Part shown: positions 1 through 11,699 of the stretch, one piece after another
Layout of the letters: each line of letters begins with the position of its first letter
Position numbering within the stretch: the stretch's first letter is position 1
Source of the DNA: Mugil cephalus
Lineage: Eukaryota > Chordata > Actinopteri > Mugiliformes > Mugilidae
NCBI RefSeq assembly: GCF_022458985.1
Contig: NC_061773.1
Span: forward strand, 372,001-436,000
Reading direction: 5' to 3'
DNA length: 64,000 bases
The notes under the pieces: model-generated
Database searches by the model: none
What the model was told of the DNA's origin: nothing
The model's input: the letters and a program-made list of their open reading frames with translations, nothing else
Translations under genes and position numbers: made by a program

Positions 1-210
1 TGCTGGGTACGTTGCTCATACAAATCCTTTGTTCTTAAAATCCAATATCTTTAAATTCTGGGACCTAGTTAAATTTAAAACAGGACTTATTTTGTTTAAA
101 GCATGGAAGTTGTTACCAAGCATGGTCAGAGATGGACCATACAATTTGAGAGGGAATCATAATTTTAAACAGCACGATCCATTCAACTCTAAAAAGTATG
201 TGCAGTTTGG
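1..210 (+). mobile_element. LINE reverse-transcriptase 3' fragment
   Basis: The frame from base 29 reads like the extreme C-terminus of a fish non-LTR retrotransposon polymerase: a DLVKFKTGLILFKAW stretch followed by YNLRGNHNF. No catalytic motif lies in this short piece and it starts outside the window. The family (L2/Rex1-like) is inferred from these tail motifs only. Confidence 0.5.
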
Positions 211-211
211 G

Positions 212-300
212 TGGTGTTTAGCTCAATGAGTAGAGCACCCGCCCCATGTGCGGAGGCTACAGTCCTCACCCTTTCCTGCATGCGGTGGTGGAAGGAATGG
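212..300 (+). mobile_element. tRNA-derived SINE head
   Basis: TAGCTCAATGAGTAGAGC resembles a pol III A box of a tRNA-derived teleost SINE. It is followed by GCGGAGGCTACAGTCC in place of a clean B box. A near-identical sequence occurs on the minus strand at about 54,750-54,800 inside the scrt intron. It is too diverged to be a tRNA gene. Confidence 0.5.
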
Positions 301-799
301 CTTTATAACCTTTGAACCTCAGATCAAGGAGGACCAGCTCTTTACCCTCACTTTACCCTCACTAGGGTGCTGGAGGGTTTCACCCAACCACTAACCCACC
401 GGCACCAGTAACCCACTGAGTGTTAGACATCCATTAGACGTCTAATCTAAGTTTAGAAATTCGCCCTTCTATAATCGGTCTATATTTTAGCCCAAAAATT
501 AGACAATAGAATTTAATGCATTAAAAACAACTGTAAGTTGTATAAATGAACGCCAAATGTTGGATTAAAATATTATTAACATTTATTGATCAATGTACAG
601 TGTAGTTTAGATTTAGACTCAAGAGGGGGAAGAAGGGGGAAGGAGAAAAAAGAAGGAAAAGAGAGGACATTTTGAAAAAATTAGAAAAAATGGAAGGAGC
701 TTGTAGTTATTTATGCCTCTGCTGGCCATCACAAGTAAAAACACACATATTCTGGTCTATTAATTTGAGAAATCTAATCAAACATGATACTTAACTGCA

Positions 800-850
800 G
801 AATAGCATAGGAGGCTCTTGATCTGAAGGTCGCCGGTTCGATTCCACCAT
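800..850 (+). mobile_element. SINE-like pol III B box
   Basis: A perfect B-box-like string, GGTTCGATTCC (834-844), is preceded by GATCTGAAGGTCGCC, as in the 3' half of a tRNA-derived SINE. No cloverleaf can be completed, so this is a repeat remnant and not a tRNA. Confidence 0.35.
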
Positions 851-1564
851 TGGAACATGAGGCCTTTAACACAGACTACTACCAAGTGTTATCAAATGTA
901 ACTTAATGTACTTTTATAGTAATTTTTATATTTCTGAATGAAGTTCTGCAACAATGTTATTGTTTTCTATGAGTGAGTTTGCATTTTTGCAGACACAAAT
1001 GAAGACACTCACTGAAATGTACAAAATTATTACAAATTTCACACACATACTCACAAACACGTGTGTTAAAGTTAAAACAACAAAAAAGAACAGCAGCAAA
1101 TTAAGACTCTTTTGAAACTATTTACATTAGATACATATTGACAAAGAATCTCACACCATTTTTTTCCCCATAAGAGAAGGCGGTGGTGGAAAAAATGCTC
1201 AGGAGTGAGGACCTGATGGTATATGAGGGATGGCTCTGGTGGATCATACCACAGTTTCGGGTCTTTGCACAGATGCTGGTCTTTCCACAAGGCTGCTGAA
1301 ATGTATGGTCTTCAGCAGCTTTGTGGGCAGCCAGGCAGCATCTGAAACACGTGCGACCCCACATTTTTAGACAATGGCAAGGTGAGAGGAGCAGAGGGGG
1401 TTCCTGGGGAGACACAGGAGGAGGTGGCAGATAACACTTGATAAAAATAAAATAAAATAAAATAAAATATGGTAAGTTAAATACAGAGATATGATAACAA
1501 TCTACTCAAGAGCAGCTCCTGTTTCAAGTGTACTAGAATATCTTTTTTTTTATTATTATTTTTA

Positions 1565-1830
1565 TTTTGATATACTATATTGATCCCCAAGGGAAAATTA
1601 TGTCCTGCTGTTTGACCCATCCCTTTGTTCACACACAGTAATGTGTACAGTTGGAGCAGTGGGCAGCGGCCCTCTGGTGGGTGCGTCTGGGGAGCATATT
1701 GGGGGTTAGGTGCTTGCTCAGGGCACCACAGCCATGGACAGGGCGGGAGGCGAACCTGTGACCCTTCGAACCCCAAGCTGTGCCTCTCACCCCCGCCACA
1801 GCCCCCCCTCTTCTTACAGCTATAGCAGTG
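1565..1830 (+). repeat. Common teleost interspersed repeat
   Basis: The block runs through TTGATCCCCAAGGG, GGAGCAGTGGGCAGC, GGGTTAGGTGCTTGCTCAGGG and GGGAGGCGAACCTGTGACCC. I recognise this wording from abundant teleost interspersed repeats. The open frames that cross it are not genes. Confidence 0.5.
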
Positions 1831-2599
1831 GAGGGCAGAATGGAAGAAGCTGGGCTTGATACAGGAACAGGAGAAGGAGGAAGAGACACAGGAGAAACAG
1901 TCTGCGGCCAGGTGGTGACACTTTTCTTTTTGTGGGGCTTGTGATGGGGCTGGATACATCAGAGGTCTGAGGGAATGAAGGCACAGTTGACAATATAGGA
2001 TAACCATAGATGGTAATGAATGAATGAATCTATCATTATTGGCATAGCAGTCAATAAAACCAAATCAATTAACCATGGAATGAATGCATGAAAGCCCCAC
2101 TATAGTTACTGCTACATGAAAACAATAACAGTGTACCAGTATATTTTTTAAATCAAAGTCAATCTATGTATCATTCTCTTTACATTACCTTAGGTGAATG
2201 CTTCCCAGCCAAACTTAAGTTTGGCTTTAACATGGCACCATGAGAGCCACCAAACTGTGGCTTTGTAAACTAACAAAAAGAAAAAAATGAAATCCACATA
2301 AAACCCGCATCTTTGCATAAGCCACATGGTTCAAAGCGTGGGAAAAAAGCAGCGGCTTATGGTCCGGAAAATACGGTAGATATTTGGTTAGATTGTAGGA
2401 ATTTAAGGTTCGTTTTAGAAAACATCAAATGGATATTTAATTGTTTTATGTTGTCTTTAACATTTAATTACAAACATTTTAAATTTTAAAATAATGAAAT
2501 TACCCATGAAGATGACAAATTAACATTGTAATATGAATAATAATGCTTAAAGTTACAGAAATGTGCTCTTATTAGTTAGTTTTAATGGCATTGTTGGTT

Positions 2600-3355
2600 G
2601 AGCTTGTAGGACTAGATGGTACAATCCCGTAGATAATCAGAACTTGGCATCAAGTGGGGTTGGGGTAACAGCTTCATTGAGGTCATCAGGTGGGCACTCT
2701 CTTTCACCGGTGTTTCATTGATAGGCCCACGACACCTTCAGAGAGCTCAACGGCGACACCTGGCGTCCCAGGAGTGCCCCCCTCCGCTTTTACCCCTCCA
2801 TATTCATTTTGCAGCCCAGTTGGGGTCCTTTCTCTTGATCCAAAGCCAGCTGCTGCTTCGCTCTGCAGCTTCTGACAGTGACTTGACGGCTTTGCGGAAC
2901 ACCTGTCCTCGGACTCCCATCCTCTTAAGAAGCTTGGTGGTGGACGTGGAGCCAGATCACGTTCTAAATTTATTTTTATATTTATAATTTCAAAATACGT
3001 AAACTTGTTTTCAGTTAAGTATGGCATTTCTATTCGTAAAAGAAATTATCATTTACTAATTTATCGAGCCAGCGTGCGCCAAGATACTTATTTGTTTTCA
3101 ATTTTAATGGAACCTGACGTGACGTATGCAATGCGCCTCCCAAGGACAGGTGGCTATTTAATCTTAATGAATATATGTTTTGAAATGGTTAGGTGGCGGA
3201 GCGTTAAAGTTTTCCGACCACACACTCTTTGTTTGAAAGTCAACCGGAGATTTATGTTCAATAAAATATCAAACTTGGAGTGCTTACTGAAAAGTGTGTC
3301 GGTAACTCTCCACCTAACATCAGCCAAAAGGAGATAAACTAAGGATTGGCGACTT
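2600..3355. mobile_element. Insertion inside copy 1 of the inverted pair
   Basis: About 755 bp interrupt copy 1 relative to copy 2 and are flanked by the 6-mer GGCATT on both sides, as expected of a target duplication. No terminal inverted repeats or coding domain are visible. A segment at 2,690-2,780 (beginning GTGGGCACTCTCTTTCACC) recurs diverged at about 23,600-23,700 in the same orientation. Confidence 0.4.
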
Positions 3356-4140
3356 CAGGCATTATTTTATTTAAAAAGGCTGTATATGACTATATTAGAT
3401 GTAATATAACAGTATAGAACAATAATTTGATCTTTTCAAAACATGTCCAAAAAAATAAAAAAATAAAATGAGACCAAGCTGAACAAGAACAGCTACAATT
3501 TCCCATTCTATTTTTATTTAACCGTAGCAGGTGACCATTATGAGAGCAATATTCAAAAATCAATTCAATTAAAATGACTGGTTCTGAAACAAACAAAAAA
3601 AAACAAACAATAAAATTCAACTGAACGAGTAATGAAAGAAAAAGGTTAAAAAAATAAATAAATTAAAAAAAACTCACCATACATCCAGAACACTGATTAG
3701 AAACTTGGTGAAACCTCACTGGAAATGAATCCATACTCTATCCACACAGTTGACGAGGTGTGGTATCCATACTTGAACTACTTGTTGATCGTGGTGAAGT
3801 TGCAGTTTCTGAGCTGTAACCACCTGAAGAGAACACAGAAAACATTAACTGTTATTAAATAATAACAGCTAATAACAGTTTAAGAGGCAGGACCAGGATA
3901 AAGATGCAAGAAGATCCAGCCTTTTCGAACACCACAGCAGTCACACGAGTCTCACTATAGATGACACTGTTGCTATGGGACAGACAAGCTTGCGAGATCT
4001 CAACATAACACGCTACAAAGGGGAGCAAAGAAAACACACACCGGACTGACTATAGATGGGAACTAAATGAAAAACATATTCTTGTTGGGGAACTATTGCT
4101 ACTACTTTTACTGTCACATTTTAATCTTTCAAACTCCAGA

Positions 4141-4443
4141 TTACTCTGAGTGAACAATGCTATGCTTAAGTGAAATTACTCTTGTCCCACAAAGCTTGTA
4201 CACAGGCAAAGGGTAATAATCTAGTTTCTGCTCAGGCTTCCAACATTTCATGCTCTGTCTTGCTTGTTTCACTTCATACAATGCAAATGCTGGCATATAG
4301 GACACGTCATGAGGTGTAACAATAAAGTATACATGCTGGACCTGCATTACAAACACAAGCTCAATCTGTCTGAATTCAAGTGCCTCACCTTGGTTTAAAC
4401 ACAGAAAGAGTCTCTTTTTGTACTGAGTGCCTTTCCACTGCAC
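4141..4443 (-). CDS. 100-codon exon-like frame, copy 1
   Basis: The frame encodes a 100-residue peptide beginning QWKGTQYKKRLFLCL and ending with a SLKH motif near the C-terminus. It matches the frame at 20,983-21,285 at 93 of 100 positions by my count, with no length change. It begins at a GTG, with an in-frame stop a few codons upstream, so it is more likely an internal exon (possible acceptor AG just before GTGCAG) than a complete gene. The alternation of hydrophobic strands and the YYPLPVYKL motif recall uncharacterised fish transposon-associated proteins. No function is assigned. Confidence 0.4.
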   Translation of the reverse strand: MQWKGTQYKKRLFLCLNQGEALEFRQIELVFVMQVQHVYFIVTPHDVSYMPAFALYEVKQARQSMKCWKPEQKLDYYPLPVYKLCGTRVISLKHSIVHSE

Positions 4444-5603
4444 CTTGGTAGCTGCTCAACATTGGGTTCTTTGACTGAGGTTTCTCCTACTGCAGAGCGC
4501 GCTTCTTCACTGTATAGTTCAGCATGGAAAGGAGTGGAGTTCTTAACCACCAGTTTATGCCATGAAATCAACTCTCACCACTTATCTGCAGAGAGAAAGA
4601 AAAAACAATGATGAATCATGAAATTTGCCAAAATCAAAATAAATGCTATTGGTTGTGAGATAGTTGACCTAAACTGTGTTAGCAGATCTTCCCTCAATAA
4701 ACTAAAAGATGAACGTTAGCTTATCCTTTACATATTTTTCAGTATTGTTTTGAATTCATGTTGACCACTGACTAGTGTTGCACCAAAATTAAAATAATTA
4801 AAAGCTTGAGAAAGGCAAAGTAGGTCGCTCCTCCTATATTTGTGAGAGGCAAGAGGAAGATGAAAATATTAGTTTTAAGAAAGAGTAAGTGGTTGTCTCT
4901 TCTTTGGAAGAAAATCCACTTAAAATGTCTCACTAGCGACACCTGCAAGTGGAGGAGTAGGAGCAGTCTGCGTGGAAAGAAGACTTTGACATTTTGACAC
5001 GATCCATAAAATCCAGCTTCCTATCCTAGCCAGAAATCATGCCATTTCAAGTCACGCAGTAAAGGTTATGGCCAAAAAAGTAGTGAAAATGTAGAAGAGG
5101 GTTAATAATCGATTATTGTTCATTGTTGCAGCTCTAAAGAAATGTTCCTCTTTCTCTCCGCCTGTGTCAGTTCACAAAAGCAAACGTAATGACTCACTGT
5201 TACGTGACAAGCTAACGTTAGCATAAATAAAATAAATAGTGGTTGGTCTGGCTGACTACTAACGGTCATAGATATATATCTATGACTAACACTGGCAGAC
5301 ACCACTTGAAGACGCCTCCGCCACCGGCCATGCTTTTGTCATCATAATTAGCTAACACTCCAATTGACGACATGCTAGCGGATTCGGTGCCTTTTGCCGA
5401 CTAAGTAAAGTCAGAGGTATGGTGGTAAAGCTAATACTACTCAGCTTCAGTTTGATACTTGCCTTCTGCCTTTGTCCTTCCTCCAGCCTCGACATAAGCT
5501 GCTGTTTGCTCCAAGTTTATGTGACCAAACGGGAACCGCTGCGTGGTGGTTGTTGACCTTATTAAGCGTAACATCAAAGACGGATGTTCAGTGTCCCAGC
5601 TTC

Positions 5604-5612
5604 TTCTTCTTC

Positions 5613-5644
<32 letters not shown>

Positions 5645-5645
5645 C
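5604..5645. repeat. (CTT)n/(ATT)n microsatellite
   Basis: A short CTT run passes into an (ATT)n run. No coding value is likely, although open frames cross it in two phases. Confidence 0.85.
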
Positions 5646-5699
5646 GTTTCTGTCGACCAATCCAAACGGGATCCGCGCTTTTCAAAGCACACACTTCAA

Positions 5700-7110
5700 T
5701 GACATGTCACGTTGACGTTTTTTTCTTTTGTGTTTGTGCAGCGGAGAGGTTGCAGCAGTAAAATGTCTCCAGATTACACGTGTTTTTAAAATTACGATAC
5801 ATTTGTGAACATATTTTAACAATAAATATCTGTATTTCTAATTGTGTTTTTTTTGTAAAAGAACAGAAATATCATGTTCTCACAAATATGACATGTAAAA
5901 TCACAATCGCTTTTTGTAAATTAAATTGTATTTTAATTTACAAAAAGTTGTACTGGTACATAAACAATCTGTAAAATAAACAGTAAAATTCTGTTATGGT
6001 ACTTTTTTTTTTTTTTTTACAGTGCACTGAGTTCAGACATCAGTTCTGACTATAGATCAGCAGACAGTGCTACACTGGCAAAGAAGTATGAAGCCATTCT
6101 CCACCACCCACAGTCTATGGAGGCCAGTAACAGCAGTCAATATGCTGAATTCAAGTACATAATGAAGCAAAACCTTAAACGGGTCATCCACACATTTTCA
6201 GATAGGCTGCAGCACTTAGATGTGAGGAGCTAAAGGAGACCTCACAACTTGTGGATATTTGTGCTACATTTCAAGCTTCCACTCCAGATTGTAAAAGAGG
6301 ATTTAGAAATTGTCTTTAAGTGGCACATTTGGACCAGCTGATGTGCATAAAGTCAAAGCAAGAAGCAGGCAGAGCCATCAACCTGGACAAAGTATACACT
6401 ACAAGTGAGAAGGACAGATATGAAAAATAATTTAAAATTTAAATCAGATTTGTTCATATGCTAGTGAAATTTATCAAGATTTTGTATTCATGGATATTAA
6501 CCATTGAATGCTGTTACTATTATATAATTTATGGGTAGTAGAAATGCTAATAAAAACAGTGTAATTAGATATTTTACAGACAAGGAGTTACAGGAATTGA
6601 CACTGAATCGCAAGCTACAGCACACACGTCATTGTGCAAAATTTGAATGTTTTAATGTGAACAAAGTGTTATGTCTGAAAGGTGTATATGTCTCATTTCT
6701 TCCAGAGCAGGACCCTAACCCAGGCCACAGCTGGAGCCTCACAGAGACCACAATTGGACCTCACCCAGGCCAAAGCAGGACTCTCACATATAACATACAC
6801 ATCTCATGAACAGCAAGATTTTTGTCTTTTTTTATTTTAAGTGGGCCAAATCACTTATATTAAAAGTAAACTAATGGAAATTGCTGCTGTAATTTGATTA
6901 TTTTAATAAGCCATGTAACTTGCTATGATCCCAGGTTTTGAACAGGTGTGTTGCTCATGTGTGGCCACAGCATGCACATCTGATGTTGCTCACAGTGGTT
7001 CTCAGTGTACTCAGGGATCTTGTGTGTATGCCCAGACACATGAAAAAGTAGAAGGAACATTGGTCATGGGAGTGGCAATCAACATACTGGGTGAAGTCTG
7101 TAAGTGTTCT
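5700..7110. other. No gene recognised
   Basis: AT-rich sequence with a poly-T tract at about 6,003-6,020. Several short open frames show no recognisable domain. Nothing here can be supported as a gene. Confidence 0.5.
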
Positions 7111-7600
7111 GTCTTAGGTGATGTGATTGAAGTCCCCATTGATCATTATAAACTTGTTTGGCTGCTGCATCTGCAGACAGGAGATAGTGGTGTTGATGAC
7201 TTCAGCAGCCACCACGGCCTTTGCTGATGGGGGCATGTACATGGTGATTACAATGGCGAATGTGAACTCCCTCTGCAAATAATACAGACGCAACCGCCCG
7301 CACAGATACAAAGCCAGGTGTTGCAATGCTGTGGTCCGGGATGTGCAAGTGCAGCCATGCCTCCATAAAACACAGTAAGCTGCACTCACGGAATTCCCTC
7401 TGGGTGTTGATCAACTCTGCCAGTTCGTCCGTCTTGTTTGCGAGAGAGCGAACGTACCCCATGATGATCGCAGGAACGACAGGCTTGTATCGCCTCTTCT
7501 TAGCTTTCACCTTCTTTCCAGCCCTGCATCTCCTCCATAACTCCTCTGGGATTACAGGCCTAGCTGACACAAGATAGTGAGAAAGGTCAATAAAAACACA
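7110..7600 (-). mobile_element. LINE endonuclease-domain fragment
   Basis: On the minus strand the frame reads IIMGYVRSLANKTDEL, then CFMEAWL and, after a frameshift, VITMYMPPS and INGDFNH. These are the N-terminal motifs of an apurinic-type LINE endonuclease; the GDFNH motif carries catalytic Asp and Asn. The domain is split over two frames (7,202-7,603 and 7,114-7,389) and no reverse transcriptase follows, so it is a dead 5' fragment. Confidence 0.7.
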
Positions 7601-7854
7601 CAAAAAAGCATGGACTCAGGTGCTGCTGCAGCAGGCGTCTGCTCACCATGGCACCAAGAGCAATTATTGGACTGTGGGGTTAAGTATGATACCTATTTCA
7701 TTTAGAAAATACCGGGTCAACCCTCCTTAGGTATGCTTTGACACTGTCCTGGGTCCCGGGTCTATGGAACATAGACAGACAGACATGGAGGGAAAAAATT
7801 ATGGATAAACAAAAGATGAACTTTTGCGAGATCTCGCAAAACTGTTCACATTAA

Positions 7855-8470
7855 TAGCAATATTCTTCCAGGTCATTCATGCTCAGAATAAAAACAAAAC
7901 ACACACAACAATGGAGTGGGACATGTTTATTGAGTTTTATTTTGACCTGGGCCGAAAATATAAAGATATTAGAGCAATGCTTTGCTGCAAAGCGTATTAG
8001 GATCTTGACGTCCTGGTTGATTTCATGAAGAACTAACTGCAATACTCTGGACAGCTTGACAGGCATAGATGGATATACGTAAAATGCAGAGATTGTGAAC
8101 TATGGGCGAGGAAAGAGGATATGAGATTGGCATTGAAGGAACTGGATCCGAGATGAGTCGCATTGGGGCAAGCAAGGTGCTTAAGACGATGGAGGTACTT
8201 CTCCAAAGGGCCGAACTTCATCTGGCACCTGCACTCCTATGATAAACTGAAGCCATATGGCTTCTGTATCAAAGGAAGCATTGAAGGATTCTCAAAAAAA
8301 ATAATATGGCACAATGCATACACCACAAATAGTGACCCAGAGCTGATCGGCGGCTATTACATCAAAGCAATGCAACATCTGGGGGCTGCCCCAGAATTGT
8401 GAAAGGCAATACTGCCACTGAGATTTGCCATGTAAGACACTTCCAGCAGTTCCTCATTCCCATTCCACCA
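7855..8470 (+). pseudogene. rve-type integrase relic
   Basis: Conceptual translation gives EFYFDLGRKYKDIRAML early. This is followed by CRDCELWARK, then RRWRYFSKGPNFIWHLHSYDKLKPYG and GFSKKIIWHNAYTTNSDPELIGGYY. This is the layout of the stand-alone integrase-core family common in fish genomes. At least three stops or frameshifts interrupt it, near 8,000, 8,100 and 8,400. The aspartate expected in the WHxDxYDKLK motif is a histidine-serine pair here. It is an inactive copy, probably a transposon relic. Confidence 0.5.
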
Positions 8471-9119
8471 CCATTCCCGGCACCGTTGACAGTTACTTGG
8501 AGGGGCCAACACCGCGAGCCAAAAAATCTAATCTTGGTGGGGTTTTCTCTGCAGCCAGTGACGTTCTGGTTGTCATTGTTTGCAGACCTCAGAGATAATC
8601 GATTCTTTTATTTTATTTATTTATTTTTTAAAATATTTTTAATATTTTTTGTCGTAAATAGATCACAACAGATATAATGTACAACATCACACAATTTAAA
8701 ATACGGTGACCAAAATAAGACATGAACAAACCATCAGGGGCTTTTCAGACTACTCCACTCGGATTTATGTAGCGTAGCAAGGGGTTCCGAGTCTTAGTAA
8801 AATATTTCAATTTAGTAGTATCTGATTCTTTCCAGACTTTAGTTAGTCATTCCTTTCTTAATTTCGAACATAAAAAAAAAAAAAAAAACAGAACAACAAA
8901 AATAATCATATAGAAACATGAATAACAATAAATGATAAAATAAGTAAATAAACAATAAAGTAAAGTGAAGATTAAACATTCTGTCTTCTACATGTCTGAA
9001 AAGGAGTGAAGGAAGAATAAACTTATTTTATCCCACCCCTTTTAATAACTCAGTGATTTATATATTATTCACTTCCTGTCAGTATAATAATAGCCTTTAT
9101 AATATACATATATGTACAC

Positions 9120-9125
9120 AAACAC

Positions 9126-9179
<54 letters not shown>

Positions 9180-9186
9180 ACACACA
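9120..9186. repeat. (CA)n microsatellite
   Basis: About 67 bp of CA dinucleotide repeat with a few AAAC interruptions. Confidence 0.95.
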
Positions 9187-9739
9187 TTACACGTTACCAA
9201 AGACAATATAAAATATATACAAGAAAATAAAAACACACACAAAAAATTAAATGACAATAACACCCATCACTCCGTGTTTGTCAAACACCCTCTTCATTTC
9301 TGTACCTAGTAAGAATCCTCTCTTTATATATATTTTTTAAACTGTTTTATATTTGAACATTCCTTGAGCGTCCCTCAAATTGACGACAAATTGAAACACA
9401 AAAAGTCCTCCTTGTTGTGCGTACTCTACGTGTTCTGTAGTTTAATTTTCCCCTTAAATAATGAACCCCTTCCTTTCCAGTAAATAATTTTTTTTGGTGG
9501 TAGGAGATGGTAGGAGATGTTTTTTTTCTTTGAATAGGATTAGTGCAGTCTGAAATTCCACGATATCTTTGAATTTTATGAGCCTTGACTGTAAGAATAA
9601 TGAGTTATGTGTGATCCCTATAGCTTGCCCCATGAATAATCCGTATTGCTTTCTTTTGTAAAATGATTATTGAATGTATTGCACAGTGAACAATATAGTA
9701 TGCGGAGTGATTTATGATCTAGTGCCTGTTTTGCTTTAT

Positions 9740-10340
9740 TTAATAATACGATGCATTTTGAGATGTTGGTTTAATTTGAGATTTCCAACTGATTTTGTCA
9801 TCTATTATCACCCCTAAGAATTTGATTTCATTTACCCTTTTAATATTAGCCCCCTCCAGCTGAATTTGTAGTTGCATTTTAGCTCTGTAATTGCCAAAAA
9901 GTATTATTCTTGTTTTGTTCAGATTTAATATTAGTTTATTTGTGTCCAACCATGATTTTATTTTTTATTTTTCAATTCAGTATTGATGGCTTGTGTTAAA
10001 ACTTGTAAGTCACTGCCAGAACAAAAAATACTTGTGTTATCAGCAAATAAAACCATCTTTAATACTTTTGAAACCCTGCATATATCAATCTTCCTGTTTG
10101 ATAAATAACTCCTTATCCATTCCAGTGACTTTCCCCTGATGCCATACTACTGTAATTTCTCTAATAATATATCATGGTTTATTGTCTCAAATGCTTTTTT
10201 TTTTTTAGGTCTATGAATACCCCCATTGTATACTGTTTTTCTGTCTAATGAATTTGTGATTTCTGCCATTGATGTTGCTCTGTTAGATCGAAAACCACAT
10301 AGAAAACATAGATCTATCTATGAATTTGTCCAGCCGGTTA
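9740..10340 (-). mobile_element. LINE reverse-transcriptase fragment
   Basis: Minus-strand translation gives AFETINHDILLEKL, YGIRGKSLEWIRSYLSNRK, then a diverged catalytic box FADNTS (usually FADDT). NLNKTRIILFG and KFLGVIIDDKISW follow. These are consecutive blocks of a non-LTR reverse transcriptase. Stops and frameshifts separate them, and the D-to-N change in the catalytic box argues against activity. Confidence 0.7.
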
Positions 10341-10654
10341 TTGAAAACTATAATTTGTCCAACATTTTTTATTTATTTATTTATGTTTTGCCACCGTACT
10401 GAACTACAAACCAATCTACAACATGTTACACAATACTTTTGGATTTATTTGCCTGTTTTGAGATTTATTTTGATGCAAATGATACAGAAGATGAGTCAAG
10501 TTATATGACATAGTGAATCATTTCTAGCTGTGACCATAGTGTCATCACATTTTTACAGTGGAGTACAGGGACTGATTTAAACAGCTTCCTCACATTGTTC
10601 AAAACAATTACCTTTCGATCAATCTCAGCATAACCAGTGAGTGAAAGCACATAC

Positions 10655-11690
10655 AGTTAGGCAGTGACAAAATCTTCATGATTTGGACTCTACATGCCAA
10701 TGTATTAGATTTGAAATTAAACAACTAAGATGCAGTTGAGTGCAGACCTTCAGGTTTAATTCAAGGGGTTGAAAAATGTATAATATTTTGCTGAGAATCA
10801 TTTATAGGCAATGACTGCCTGAAATCTGAATCCCATGGACATCACCATTTCCTCCTTTGTCTGGCCTTACTGCAGCTGTCTTCAGTTGTTGCTTCCTACC
10901 CTGCGTTTTGTCTTAAGTGAATGAAATGCGTGTTTGATCGGTTTGCGATTGGGTGAATGACTTGGCCATTTCAGAATGTTCCATTTCCATTTCCTGGGTT
11001 GCTTCTGCTACATGTTTTGGTTCATTGTCCATCTGTACTGTGAAGTGCACTTTGGTGCATTTGGTGGATCTGAGCAGAAAGTACAGTATATGCTATATAT
11101 GCTTAAGAATTTATTTGGATGCTTTCTGTCGAATCATCAATAAACACTAGTGACACAGTGCCATTGGAAGCCCTGCATGCCCATACATCGTACTGCCGCC
11201 ATCATGTTTTACAGAAGATGTGGTGTGCTTTGGATCATTAACTGTTCCAAGCATTCTGCGTACTTCTCTTTTCCCATCATTATAGTATAGGTTGATCTTA
11301 GTTTCATTTGTCTAAACAACATTGTTCCAAAACTGGTCTGGCTTCTTCAGAAGATTTTTGTTTTGGCAAATTCTAATCTGGCCTTTCTATTTTTGAGACT
11401 GATTGATGGTTTGCACCTTAAGGCAGACCATCTGTATTTGCTCCCAAGAAATCTTCTCTATTTGGTAGCCTGAGATACGGGTACACTGATACACTATTTA
11501 TTGTCCAATTAAGAGGTGGAAAGAGGTGGCTAAGGAGCTGTAATTCCTAAACCTTCCTCCAGTTTGGATTTGAATACCATCAAATAACGGCTGAGAGCAT
11601 TTTAAGTCCATATTTTGAACATGTTTTGGTAAAAAGCTAAACTAACAAAACTTGTGTCACTGTCCAAATATATATATGGACCTAACTAAC
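10655..11690 (-). mobile_element. Degenerate Tc1/mariner-like transposon
   Basis: The ends read AGGCAGTGACAAAA on the left and, in reverse complement, TTGGACAGTGACACAAG on the right. This matches the subterminal sequence of a widespread fish/amphibian Tc1-like family. The minus-strand interior resembles its transposase region but has no long frame. It is an inactive relic. Confidence 0.5.
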
Positions 11691-11699
11691 CATTTATGG

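Larger units (their letters stand above)
2375..5515 (-). mobile_element. Unidentified repeat element, copy 1
   Basis: This block is the reverse complement of 20,415-23,225. Matching landmarks are the (C/T)AACCAAATAT end, the frame at 4141-4443, and the GTCGAGGCTGGAGGAAGG end near 5,490. Copy 1 lacks about 0.9 kb present in copy 2 (21,320-22,240). It carries two extra segments, about 2,600-3,355 and 4,955-5,430. The family is not recognised. The preserved exon-like frame and the splice-like boundaries suggest a transposon gene or a duplicated host locus. Confidence 0.6.

Noticed and set aside
834..844. Possible tRNA gene (GGTTCGATTCC box)
   Set aside because: No A box or acceptor stem at the right distance; fits a SINE remnant.
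1072..1415. Two overlapping minus-strand frames
   Set aside because: No domain, low complexity at the edges and incompatible phases; nothing supports a gene.
1477..2007. 176-codon minus-strand frame
   Set aside because: It crosses a common interspersed repeat and a low-complexity tract, with no domain or conserved start.
3005..3337. 110-codon frame in the insertion of copy 1
   Set aside because: No domain; no conservation with copy 2; composition like its flanks.
9112..9309. Open frames over the CA repeat
   Set aside because: They are an artefact of dinucleotide repeats.
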